From NCBI GenBank assembly GCA_963712955.1, contig CAVQKF010000013.1, forward strand, positions 339,643-403,642: 64,000 nucleotides of DNA, written 5' to 3'. Below, in pieces: positions 16,743 to 24,181 of this stretch; the first letter of the stretch is position 1, and the number at the start of each line of letters is the position of its first letter. This DNA is from DATFVJ01 sp963712955 (GTDB lineage Bacteria; Actinomycetota; Actinomycetes; Streptosporangiales; Streptosporangiaceae). The notes beneath the pieces were generated by a model. It made no database searches, was not told where the DNA came from, and was given only the letters and a program-made list of their open reading frames with translations. Both the position numbers and the translations under genes were made by a program.

Positions 16743-17840
16743 CTAGGAGGCACCGGAAGTCTCCTCGGCCCAATCCGCCCCGGCTGCGTAGCCAGCCCCG
16801 GGAGCCGCACCGCCATCTGCGGTTGCTATGGCGCTCCACGCGCAATCCGCGGCTGCGGCGGTCCCGGCGCCATCCACGGTCCGGACGGCGTCCGCCATCC
16901 CTCCATTGTCCGGCATGGGCCGGGCCTCTGCGCCGCGCCTTTGAATCACGGTCATCACGTTCACGAAGCTCAACCGGTGCTCCGGGCAGGGGCCGTGCTC
17001 GGAGAGCGCACGCGAGTGGCGTCTTGTCGCGTAACCCTTGTGCTCAGCAAAGTCATACACCGGGTAGCGGTCGTGCAGGCCCGTCATGATGCGGTCCCTT
17101 GTGACCTTGGCCACGACAGAAGCCGCGGCGACGCAGGCGGCGACCTGGTCCCCCTTCCACATCGCGAGCGCGGGGACTGTCAGACCGCTGACAGGGAAGC
17201 CGTCGGTGAGCACGTACCCGGGCCTGCAGGAGATGCCGGCCAGGGCCCGGCGCATGCCCGCGATGTTGCACACGTGCAGCCCCAGGCGGTCGATCTCAGC
17301 GGACGGGATCACGACCGCATGCCAGGACAACGCGTGAGCCACAATTTCACCGTAGACCTGCTCCCGCACGGCCGGGGTCAGCGCCTTCGAATCCGCGAGC
17401 CGCGCCACAGGCGGATCGGCCGTGGGGAACACCACGGCAGCGACAACCAGGGGACCCGCGCACGCGCCCCGGCCGGCCTCGTCGACACCGGCTACGGGCG
17501 CGAGACCGGCGCGAATCAGCACACGCTCGTACCCGGAAAGACCGGCCCCCCGGCGCGGTGTGTAACCCGGCGGTCGCAACACGGAGCGGGCCAAAGGTTT
17601 GGACGGCACATCGCCGACATGGGACCCAAGACTGTCAGCCCAAACGGCTGCCGCGCAGACCTCACGCCAGCCAGCATCATCTTCACCGGAGAAGTCCGCG
17701 ACCATACCAGCCGCAACGCCTGCGGCGAAGGCCGCGTCCTTGCCGTCCGCCACCTCATGCGCGGACGGCCCGCGATCCAGGCTCGTCATGACACTTGGCA
17801 GCGTACTTCCGATCGTCCGGGCGCTCGCCAGCATCGGCAC
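16743..17840 (-). CDS. rnhB: Ribonuclease HII
   Basis: RNase HII removes ribonucleotides from DNA-RNA hybrids. The catalytic DEAGRG motif is near residue 120 of the longest frame, in PVAGVDEAGRGACAGPLVVAAVV. Other conserved parts are LADSKALTP (third acidic residue), YVLTDGFPV and the AASVVAKVTRDRIM segment. The core is about 200 residues, but the frame extends about 100 residues upstream and 50 downstream with Ala/Gly-rich sequence. A GTG at 17582 (start VLRPPGYTPRRGAG) would remove most of the extension and match related actinobacterial proteins, so the listed 5' end is the upper limit. It lies just upstream of DUF2469. Confidence 0.9.
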   Translation of the reverse strand: MPMLASARTIGSTLPSVMTSLDRGPSAHEVADGKDAAFAAGVAAGMVADFSGEDDAGWREVCAAAVWADSLGSHVGDVPSKPLARSVLRPPGYTPRRGAGLSGYERVLIRAGLAPVAGVDEAGRGACAGPLVVAAVVFPTADPPVARLADSKALTPAVREQVYGEIVAHALSWHAVVIPSAEIDRLGLHVCNIAGMRRALAGISCRPGYVLTDGFPVSGLTVPALAMWKGDQVAACVAAASVVAKVTRDRIMTGLHDRYPVYDFAEHKGYATRRHSRALSEHGPCPEHRLSFVNVMTVIQRRGAEARPMPDNGGMADAVRTVDGAGTAAAADCAWSAIATADGGAAPGAGYAAGADWAEETSGAS

Positions 17841-18080
17841 ATCAGGACACAGTTGCCTTCACATCGGCGACATTCGTTTGTGGCGCGCGGCACCACAGGG
17901 GCGGGTGTGCCCAGGTCGCCTGATCGACGGCCCTCTGCCGTACGCGGACGCGCATGTGCCAGCTGCCGCCCACGCCTCGCCCCAGGGGGATCCTTACCGA
18001 CGTTCTTCATCATCACGGTGGCGGTTCCGTCAATGGGGATGCCGCAGAATCGGAGGCGCTTTGGACATCCAACGGCAGCT

Positions 18081-18111
18081 GTCATGAACTCGGCCCTGAA
18101 GGACCGAGCTT
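18081..18111 (-). mobile_element. Possible IS200/IS605-type right-end / omega-RNA hairpin relic
   Basis: On the minus strand the sequence CTCGGTCCTTCAGGGCCGAG folds into an 8-bp stem (one G-U pair) with a TTCA loop and is followed directly by TTCATGAC. Hairpins of the form G/C stem with CCTTCAGGG at the tip are typical of the 3' end of tnpB-associated elements (right end and omega RNA). No tnpA or tnpB is present: the upstream side runs straight into lepB. If the assignment is right, only the element's end survives. The call rests on motif resemblance alone. Confidence 0.35.
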
Positions 18112-18281
18112 GTTGCGGATCGCGGTGACATCTGATGACGCCATCACGCCGCGTGTGGCTCGCTATCACGTGTCACACCTGCCGCTCCCTCTCACAATCC
18201 CAGCGAGTCAGGTCAGCGCCGATCACGGTCATCCACAAGGATTCGCCAAGCTGCAAAGGGGGGCATCCGCTGCGGCAAGCA

Positions 18282-18319
18282 CTTCCGCTGCGAGCGTGTG
18301 CTTCCGCTGCGAGCGTGTG
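18282..18319. repeat. 19-bp tandem duplication
   Basis: Two exact copies of cttccgctgcgagcgtgtg lie 26 bp downstream of the lepB stop on the minus strand, in non-coding DNA. Confidence 0.9.
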
Positions 18320-18344
18320 CTTCTCGGGCGGTCGGGTGAGCGCG

Positions 18345-19322
18345 TCACCGCACCGCGCGACCCGGTGACCGGCGGCGCGTCCGGAGCGGCGCTGGATCAG
18401 TGTCAGCGGGAGGGCGCCGGCGATACCGAGCGCCAGCCGGCGCCGCGGGCGCCGTAGCGGCGAGCGCCTTCTGCTGGAAGGTGACCGGAATGGACAAGAT
18501 CCCGAGCCGGTTGAGCGGCCACACGACGACAAATGCGCGCCCGATCACCTTTGACTCGGGGATGGAGCCACCGCCTGGGTCACCGCGATGCTCACGGGAG
18601 TCGTAGGACACGGCCCTGTGATCACCCATGACCCACAGCTCGCGAGGCGGAACGGTGATGTCGAACCGAAGCAGCGATGGCGCGTTCCCCGGGTAGAGAT
18701 ACGACTTCTCGTTGAGCGACACACCGTTGACCGTGACCCGGCCCTGTGCATCACAACACGCTACGTGATCGCCCGGCAACCCGATGACGCGCTTGACGTA
18801 GTCCTTCTCACCCGCCGTGACGCCGAAAGCGGAGCCGATCCAGTCCGCAAAACGCCTGATCGGGTTGGACGGCTCGGTCTGCGGGACCGTCGGGTCCCAC
18901 GAATCCAGGCCGTTGAAAACGACGATGTCGCCACGGTGGATGCCGCGCACATCATAAACGATCTTGTTCACCAATACCCGGTCGCCGATGTTAAGTGTGT
19001 TCTCCATCGACGACGACGGAATGTAGAAGGCTTGTATCGCGAATACCTTGATAATCACGGTGAGTGCGAGCGCTATCACGACGAGGATGGGCAGTTCACG
19101 CCAGAATGAACGGTGCCGCTTCTGCGCGGGCTCGCCCTTGGCGCCGTCGTCGCCCGGACCAGACCCCGCCGCCTCGTCCTCCGTGGCGGCACTCTTCATC
19201 TGCGCATCCCTCATCTCGGGGTCCTCCGGATGGCGGTCGCCCACGTTATCATCCGGCCCTTTGCCCTCTGGCCCATGTGGCTGCGTCATGGCGGGCTGGT
19301 GCTGCCCCTGCTCGTCGTCCAT
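18345..19322 (-). CDS. lepB: Signal peptidase I (first copy)
   Basis: LepB removes signal peptides from exported proteins at the outer face of the membrane. The N-terminal 75 residues are acidic and cytoplasmic. One membrane segment (ELPILVVIALALTVIIKVFAI) follows, and the catalytic Ser lies just after it in YIPSSSMENTL. The general-base Lys is in DYVKRVIGLPGD, and the box-E motif is VMGDHRAVSYDSREHG-like. The C-terminal tail is Arg/Pro-rich. The ATG at 19322 (MDDEQGQH) is preferred over an upstream in-frame codon at 19364. A second lepB follows upstream; paired signal peptidases next to rplS are usual in actinobacteria. Confidence 0.92.
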   Translation of the reverse strand: MDDEQGQHQPAMTQPHGPEGKGPDDNVGDRHPEDPEMRDAQMKSAATEDEAAGSGPGDDGAKGEPAQKRHRSFWRELPILVVIALALTVIIKVFAIQAFYIPSSSMENTLNIGDRVLVNKIVYDVRGIHRGDIVVFNGLDSWDPTVPQTEPSNPIRRFADWIGSAFGVTAGEKDYVKRVIGLPGDHVACCDAQGRVTVNGVSLNEKSYLYPGNAPSLLRFDITVPPRELWVMGDHRAVSYDSREHRGDPGGGSIPESKVIGRAFVVVWPLNRLGILSIPVTFQQKALAATAPAAPAGARYRRRPPADTDPAPLRTRRRSPGRAVR

Positions 19323-19529
19323 CGAATTGAGCTTATCGCTGGGCGCGCATCGCAGCGGCACCAACGCGCTCGCTACAGCTACCGTCCATGCAATGGACCG
19401 TTAACCCTGATCACAAATCCGGCTCAAGCTATCCCAAAGAGGATCAGGGACCTGGGGGACCGGGGGTCACGTTGCTGGCCCGTGGGACTCAGGTGAGCTA
19501 GTACCGCGGGTCCACGGTGCGAATTCTGG

Positions 19530-19648
19530 GGACAGGCACGCGTGCAGCGGATCGGCAACGTCTACGGACTCGCCGCAGGATCCGACGGTTCACGATGCGA
19601 AACCCGAGGACAGGCGGATCAGCGGCGTCTACGGGCTCGCCGCAGGAG
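19530..19648. repeat. Imperfect ~78-bp duplication at the 3' end of the second lepB
   Basis: The stretch around the second lepB stop codon (about 19592-19655) is repeated downstream at about 19516-19580. Both copies contain ggacaggc, then cggatc and cgtctacgg(g/a)ctcgccgcagga. The downstream copy is non-coding and more diverged. The gap between the two lepB genes (19323-19618) otherwise shows nothing recognisable. Confidence 0.7.
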
Positions 19649-20407
19649 CCAGATCGCCGGTACCGTAGCGGCAAACCCACCGGCCAAGGGCGCAGCCGGC
19701 GCTGCGGTGCCAGCGGCGTCCAGCGCCGCCTGCTTGAAGGTCCCAGGGATAGGCAGCGTCCGGAGTTGTGACGGCGGCCAGATGACGACGAAGGCCCTGC
19801 CCACCACCTCATCGACAGGGATGGTGCCGTCGCCGGGTCCCTGCATGTGGTACCTGGAGTCCGCCGAGTCCGCACGGTGATCGCCCATCACCCAGATCCG
19901 GCCGGGTGGAACTATGACCTTGAACCGCTGCAGCGACGGGTTGCTGCCCGGGTAGAGATAGGCGGTCTCGGTCAGCGGAATCCCATTGACCGTGATCCGG
20001 CCACTGGCATCACAGCACATAACGTGGTCGCCGGGCAGGCCGATGACCCGCTTGACGTAATCCGTGCCGTTGGCCTCGAGGCCAACCCAGCGCAGGACGT
20101 CGTGGTAGGCACGGGGGATCAGGCTATCGGAGCCTGCCGATGCGACCGCCGGATCCCACGAGCCCTGCCCGCTGAACACCACGATGTCGCCGCGGTTAAT
20201 CCCGCGGAAATCGTAAACGACCTTGTTGACGAGCACCCGGTCGCCGACCAGGAGGGTGTCCTCCATCGATCCAGACGGGATGCGGAACGCCTGGACCAAG
20301 AACGCCTTGATCAGCAGGGCCAGGATGAGCGCGACCGCTATGAGTAGCGGGAGCTCACGCCAGAACGACCGTCGCTTCGTCGCAGGCGCTTCGGCGGGTT
20401 CGGCCAT
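19619..20407 (-). CDS. lepB: Signal peptidase I (second copy)
   Basis: This is a second type I signal peptidase, 262 residues. It has a cytoplasmic start, one N-terminal membrane segment (ELPLLIAVALILALLIKAFLV), the catalytic Ser in FRIPSGSMEDTL and the catalytic Lys in DYVKRVIGLPGD. The motif VMGDHRADSADSRYH follows. Unlike the first copy it ends with a hydrophobic stretch (LAGGFAATVPAIWLL) followed by a run of Arg, suggesting a C-terminal membrane anchor. It shares about half of its core residues with the neighbouring copy. It lies 20 bp downstream of the rplS stop and is probably co-transcribed with it. Confidence 0.93.
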   Translation of the reverse strand: MAEPAEAPATKRRSFWRELPLLIAVALILALLIKAFLVQAFRIPSGSMEDTLLVGDRVLVNKVVYDFRGINRGDIVVFSGQGSWDPAVASAGSDSLIPRAYHDVLRWVGLEANGTDYVKRVIGLPGDHVMCCDASGRITVNGIPLTETAYLYPGSNPSLQRFKVIVPPGRIWVMGDHRADSADSRYHMQGPGDGTIPVDEVVGRAFVVIWPPSQLRTLPIPGTFKQAALDAAGTAAPAAPLAGGFAATVPAIWLLRRARRRR

Positions 20408-20427
20408 CGGTGGCGATTGGGATTGTT

Positions 20428-20787
20428 TCAGCGGCCGGTGTGATCGCGCCGTTCCCTGATTCGCGCGGCCTTGCCACGCAGCGACCGCAAGTAGTAGAGC
20501 TTCGCCCGGCGGACACGGCCGCGGGTCACTACCTCGATCTTGTCGATCGACGGGCTGTGCACCGGGAAGGTGCGCTCGACACCCACGCCGTAACTGATCT
20601 TGCGGACCGTGAACGTCTCACGGCCCCCACCGCCCTGCCGACGGATCACGACGCCCTGGAAGACCTGGATCCGTGATCGGGTGCCTTCCTTGACACGCAC
20701 GTGCACCTTCAACGTGTCACCCGGACGGAAGCTGGGGATGTCCGAGCGGAGCTGGGCCTTCTCAAGCTCCGCGATCGCGGTGTGCAT
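20428..20787 (-). CDS. rplS: 50S ribosomal protein L19
   Basis: L19 lies at the interface of the ribosomal subunits. The 119-residue protein has the normal length and motifs: DIPSFRPGDTLKVHVRVKEG near residues 18-37, RIQVFQGVVIRRQGGGGRETFTVRKISYGVGVERTFPVHSP, and a basic tail. AGAGGAA lies 7 bases before the ATG. It follows trmD in the conserved order rpsP-KH-rimM-trmD-rplS-lepB. Confidence 0.96.
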   Translation of the reverse strand: MHTAIAELEKAQLRSDIPSFRPGDTLKVHVRVKEGTRSRIQVFQGVVIRRQGGGGRETFTVRKISYGVGVERTFPVHSPSIDKIEVVTRGRVRRAKLYYLRSLRGKAARIRERRDHTGR

Positions 20788-20900
20788 GACGGCGTTCCTC
20801 TAATTAATCAGGCGTTCGCGGGCGTGCGTACCGCCCCGGGCATGGCTTAGGGTTTCCCGAATCCCGCCCAGCCTGAGGCTACCCGGCCGGACGGCGGCTT

Positions 20901-21842
20901 TCAGTGTGCCACATCCTCGGAGCGCACAGGCAAGCCAGCCTCGGACAGGACCTCACGGTCCCGGTCGTCGAGGGCCGAAGGATCGAGCAATCCAACCAGT
21001 TCCGGGCGCATCTCGGCGGTCCGCCGCAGCGCGGCATCCCGCCGCCACCGCGCGATGGCCGCATGGTTCCCCGACAGCAGCACGGCCGGAACTTCGCGCG
21101 CGCGCCAGACTCGCGGTTTGGTGTAGACGGGGCCTTCGAGCAGGCCCGCCATCACACCGCGCGGCGCCATCCCACCACGCGGAGGGGCGCCGCCAGGCGG
21201 CGGAGCCGTGCCATCCGGCGGAGGGGTGCCGCCCGGCGGCGGAGCCGCGCCATCCGGCAGAGCCGCCGCATCGCTTCCATCTGCGTGCGTGGCAGGGACT
21301 GAAGCGCCGCAGCCACCGAAGGAGTCGTCCGCGACCGATTCCGCGTTGCCGAGCACACCAGGCAACAGGCGGCAGATCGCCTCGACCATGACGAGCACGG
21401 CGGCCTCGCCGCCAGCGAGGACATAGTCGCCGATGCTTACCTCGTCGACCGGCATCCGGGTCCTCGCCTCATCGATGACGCGCGCGTCGATCCCCTCGTA
21501 GCGCCCGCAAGCGAACAGGAGACGCGGTTCGCGCGCATATCGGGCGGCGACCCGCTGGGTGAACAGGGCACCGCTTGGAGCTGGCACGATCAGCCGCGGC
21601 AAGGGCCCGGGATCAGCCGGTGCGACCGCATCCAGCGCCTCCCCCCAGGGCTCGGCCTTCATCACCATCCCCGGGCCGCCCCCATATGGCGTGTCGTCAA
21701 CGCTGTGGTGCGCGTCGTGTGACCAGTTCCTGAGATCATGCACGTTTACGCGGATGTCACCACGGGCTGCCGCCTTGCCGATGAGCGACATGCGCAAGGG
21801 CCCGAAGTAACCGGGGAAGATCGTGATGATGTCGATCCGCAT
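20901..21842 (-). CDS. trmD: tRNA (guanine(37)-N1)-methyltransferase TrmD
   Basis: TrmD methylates N1 of G37 in tRNAs with G36, preventing frameshifting. The protein starts MRIDIITIFPGYFGPL and contains GGGPGMVMKAEPW near residues 57-69, the trefoil-knot SAM site (LFACGRYEGIDARVIDE and EVSIGDYVLAGGEAAVLVMVEA). After the knot there is a low-complexity Pro/Gly insertion of about 45 residues (near 190-235) made of PPPDG/PPPGG units. The conserved YTKPRVWRAREVPAVLLSGNHAAIARWR then follows. The family is usually 230-275 residues; this insertion brings it to 313. It lies 5 bp after rimM. Confidence 0.94.
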   Translation of the reverse strand: MRIDIITIFPGYFGPLRMSLIGKAAARGDIRVNVHDLRNWSHDAHHSVDDTPYGGGPGMVMKAEPWGEALDAVAPADPGPLPRLIVPAPSGALFTQRVAARYAREPRLLFACGRYEGIDARVIDEARTRMPVDEVSIGDYVLAGGEAAVLVMVEAICRLLPGVLGNAESVADDSFGGCGASVPATHADGSDAAALPDGAAPPPGGTPPPDGTAPPPGGAPPRGGMAPRGVMAGLLEGPVYTKPRVWRAREVPAVLLSGNHAAIARWRRDAALRRTAEMRPELVGLLDPSALDDRDREVLSEAGLPVRSEDVAH

Positions 21843-21847
21843 GACCG

Positions 21848-22555
21848 TCAGGCCGGTTCATTCTGGTCGAGAAGCCCCGGCGGAGGGTCGATGATCACGC
21901 GGCCCGCCTGCAGGTCAACTTCCGGCACGATGGCGGCGACGAATGGCACAAGTATCTCCGCCGCTATCCCCGCCGCGCCCGACCCGCCGACCGGGGCGAA
22001 GCCCCGTGCCCCACCCGTGACCGGCCGCGAACCAGGTGCGGCGCTGGCGCCAAGGACCGAACCCGCCGTCACGTCAGCGCCCCGGACCGAACCCGCCGCG
22101 CCGGCGCCCGCGGCCGAACCCTGCGCCGGCCCGGCGCTGTCTGTGCGTCCGCCACCGCCGGGACGGATCACGAGCAGGTCCTGGCCATGATGACGGACGT
22201 CGGCGACGGTCCCGACATGAGTGCCAGCAGCGGTGACGACATCGAGCCCGATTAGCTGATAGTCGTGGAACTCGTCGGGATCGTCAGGGGCAGGCACATC
22301 GGCTGAGTCGATGACCAGCCACGTGCCACGCAACTGCTCCGCCCCGTCGCGGTCGGTCACTCCAGAAAAACTGACGATCAGGCCGCCAGCATGAGACCTG
22401 GCGTTGATGACCGTCAGCGGGCCGAGTGCTTCGGGCTGTGTGGCGAGCACACAGCCCGAAGCAAACCTCTGACCTGGATCGTCGGTCCGGACGTCGACCG
22501 CGACATCGCCGCGGATTCCGTGCGGGCGGCCGACGCGGCCAACGACGAGGAGCAT
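21848..22555 (-). CDS. rimM: Ribosome maturation factor RimM
   Basis: RimM binds S19 during 30S assembly. The N-terminal domain shows VVGRVGRPHGIRGDVAVDVRTDDP near residues 3-26, then the PRC-barrel region with YQLIGLDVVTAAGTHVGTVADVRHHGQDLLVI. An Ala/Gly/Ser-rich insertion of about 60 residues separates this from the C-terminal ILVPFVAAIVPEVDLQAGRVIIDPPPGL, which is normally contiguous. Its length of 235 is therefore longer than the usual 165-180 residues. It lies 5 bp downstream of the KH-domain gene and upstream of trmD. Confidence 0.93.
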   Translation of the reverse strand: MLLVVGRVGRPHGIRGDVAVDVRTDDPGQRFASGCVLATQPEALGPLTVINARSHAGGLIVSFSGVTDRDGAEQLRGTWLVIDSADVPAPDDPDEFHDYQLIGLDVVTAAGTHVGTVADVRHHGQDLLVIRPGGGGRTDSAGPAQGSAAGAGAAGSVRGADVTAGSVLGASAAPGSRPVTGGARGFAPVGGSGAAGIAAEILVPFVAAIVPEVDLQAGRVIIDPPPGLLDQNEPA

Positions 22556-22560
22556 ACTCG

Positions 22561-22803
22561 TCAGCGGACCTCATCCAGATCGAGCAGGTCGACCCGGACA
22601 TAACGGCCCCCGGCGAGCGAGCCCATAACCGTGCGGAGGGCCCTGGCGGTGCGGCCACCACGGCCGATGACCTTACCTAGATCATCCGGATGGACCCGCA
22701 CCTCCAGAACCTTGCCACGGCGCAGTCCGCGAGTTGCGACCCGGACATCCTCTGGATGCTCGACGATGCCCCTCACAAGGTGCTCAAGGCTTTCCTCAAG
22801 CAC
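22561..22803 (-). CDS. KH-domain RNA-binding protein (UPF0109, KhpA-like)
   Basis: The 80-residue protein is a single KH domain with the VIGRGGRTARALRTVM motif (G-x-x-G loop near residues 47-50), as in YlqC/KhpA proteins that bind RNA and are often encoded after rpsP. The GTG at 22803 begins one base after the rpsP stop and is preceded by a GGAG motif. A much longer frame upstream is only an out-of-frame reading of rpsP repeats. Its role is probably in RNA chaperoning or ribosome maturation, inferred from the family. Confidence 0.92.
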   Translation of the reverse strand: MLEESLEHLVRGIVEHPEDVRVATRGLRRGKVLEVRVHPDDLGKVIGRGGRTARALRTVMGSLAGGRYVRVDLLDLDEVR

Positions 22804-22804
22804 C

Positions 22805-23611
22805 TCAGGCTCCGCTGCCGGCCTCGTCGGCTGTTGCACCGGCGCCAGCGGTGGCGTCGGCGTGGGCCGCCTCATCCGAAGCATTCTCGGGCTTGCCGGC
22901 CTCGGCGGCGGCCTTCGCCGGCTTGGTGCCGGCCCCCTCGGCGGCGGCCCTTCCCGCCTCAGCGTCGCCGGCCTCAGCGTTGCCGGCCTCAGCGTTGCCG
23001 GCCTCAGCGTTGCCGGCCTCAGCGTTGCCGACCTCAGCGTCGCCGGCCTCAGCCCTACCGGCCTTAGCCTTGGCCTCAGCGTTGCCCGCCTCAGCGTTGC
23101 CCGCCTCAGCCCTACCGGCCTTGGCCTTAGCCGCCTCAGCCTTCTCGGCGCCCGCATCAGCGCCGGCCGTCTTGGCCGCCTTCGCAGAGCGCGCTTCAGG
23201 CCTGTCCACCTTCGCCTCAGACCTTCTGCCGCGGGTCTTCTGCGTGGTCGCCGCACCCTCAGACTCGCCGTGCGTCTCCTTCAGCGCCGCGGCGAAGGCC
23301 TCCTTCTTATCCGCTCCTGGCGCACCCGTCTTGAGTGTGCCCTCCGCGCCATCTTCGCCATGGAAGCGCTGCCAATCCCCGGTGATCTTGAGGAGGTTCC
23401 TTACCGGGTCGGTTGGCTGTGCTCCGACCGACAGCCAGTACTGTGCACGCTCGGAATTGATCTCAATGAGTGAGGGCTCCAGCTTGGGGTGATACTTGCC
23501 GATTTCCTCGATGGCGCGCCCATCCCGCTTGGAGCGGGCGTCAGCGACGACAACGCGGTAGTACGGCGCATGGATCTTTCCCATGCGCTTGAGTTTGATC
23601 TTTACAGCCAC
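22805..23611 (-). CDS. rpsP: 30S ribosomal protein S16 with long repetitive C-terminal tail
   Basis: Residues 1 to about 80 are a normal S16: MAVKIKLKRMGKIHAPYYRVVVADARSKRDGRAIEEIG, then the YHPKLEPSLIEINSERAQYWLSVGAQPTDPVRNLLKITGDW region. A normal S16 is 80-150 residues; this one is 268. The extra 150 residues are a highly charged Ala/Glu/Lys-rich tail with repeated five-residue AEAGN/AEAGD/AEAGR units. The tail resembles histone-like or linker sequences rather than a folded domain. It heads the rpsP-KH-rimM-trmD-rplS run; the KH gene begins one base after the stop. Confidence 0.95.
   Translation of the reverse strand: MAVKIKLKRMGKIHAPYYRVVVADARSKRDGRAIEEIGKYHPKLEPSLIEINSERAQYWLSVGAQPTDPVRNLLKITGDWQRFHGEDGAEGTLKTGAPGADKKEAFAAALKETHGESEGAATTQKTRGRRSEAKVDRPEARSAKAAKTAGADAGAEKAEAAKAKAGRAEAGNAEAGNAEAKAKAGRAEAGDAEVGNAEAGNAEAGNAEAGNAEAGDAEAGRAAAEGAGTKPAKAAAEAGKPENASDEAAHADATAGAGATADEAGSGA
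22960..23125. repeat. 15-bp repeats coding for the S16 tail
   Basis: About nine imperfect copies of gttgccggcctcagc run through the 3' half of rpsP, coding on the minus strand for AEAGN-like units. Some are interrupted by related Ala/Lys codons. The unit is a multiple of three. Confidence 0.85.
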
Positions 23612-24181
23612 GGGTGTGGTCGTCTCCCAGAGATGTCGGTACGAACGGCTCCTGCCCGGGTGGGGACCGGTGGAACCGCTCAGGCGGTGCCCGGCCTACG
23701 GGTCAGAGAGGGCCCCGCAGCCCGGGTGGTCGCGGTCACATTGTGCCAGACACCCGACGATGGCGCGTAATCGCCGCCGATCGCCGGGTCGGCGCCATAG
23801 CCGCTATCTCCCCGTCAGCTGCTCAACGGCCGCTGACTGTCGGCGCCTCCCGCTCAACTTCCCCCCCGAAAACGTCGTTCTAGCGCCCGGAATGCCCGTT
23901 TGATACGACGTTTTCGGGGGGAAGTGGTCCCTAACCGTCTGGCAACCACACCTGCCGGACGTGTGACCGGGAACCGAGTACCTCCACTGCCAGCGGTCAG
24001 GATGTGGCGCACGAGCTCCCATGCCATGCGGTCAAGCATCTGCTTGGCTGGCTGCTTTCGTGGTATCGCGTGTGTTCTGCCACCTGTATGCGGCTCGCGG
24101 GGCCGCAGGTGCGACAGAGCGCGCGCCGTTAGGGACAAATGATGGCACCCGGCGGCCTGTCTCGTGTCGCGGACCTGCGGC
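23612..24181. other. Intergenic region between ffh and rpsP holding a 69-bp palindrome
   Basis: No gene is supported in this 570-bp gap. It contains the first copy of the 69-bp inverted-repeat element at 23857-23925. The remainder is unremarkable GC-rich sequence that must include the rpsP-operon promoter, which I could not identify. Confidence 0.7.
23857..23925. repeat. 69-bp inverted-repeat element, copy A
   Basis: The left arm acttcccccccgaaaacgtc (23857-23876) is the reverse complement of the right arm gacgttttcggggggaagt (23907-23925), apart from one extra C. The arms enclose a 30-nt loop. The second copy at 52450-52518 has identical arms, the same C7/G6 asymmetry and the same loop length. 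When copy B is reversed, about 17 of the 30 loop bases match, centred on CGGAATG(C/T)CCG. It lies 256 bp downstream of the ffh stop. No target-site duplication is visible. Confidence 0.9.

Larger units (their letters stand above)
17841..18344. other. Intergenic region with a relic resembling an IS200/IS605 right end
   Basis: This 504-bp gap between lepB and rnhB contains no convincing gene in either direction. It does contain an 8-bp-stem hairpin with a TTCA loop at 18089-18108 (see separate entry) and a 19-bp direct tandem duplication at 18282-18319 (cttccgctgcgagcgtgtg twice). The ORFs present lack any family signature. Confidence 0.6.

Noticed and set aside
22804..23256. Long upstream extension of the KH-domain frame
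   Set aside because: It is an out-of-frame reading of rpsP repeats (Arg/Pro-rich); the KH gene starts at the GTG at 22803.
23857..23925. 69-bp palindrome considered as an integron attC site
   Set aside because: The conserved R'/R'' core (GTTRRRY) is absent, and no integrase or cassette array is nearby.
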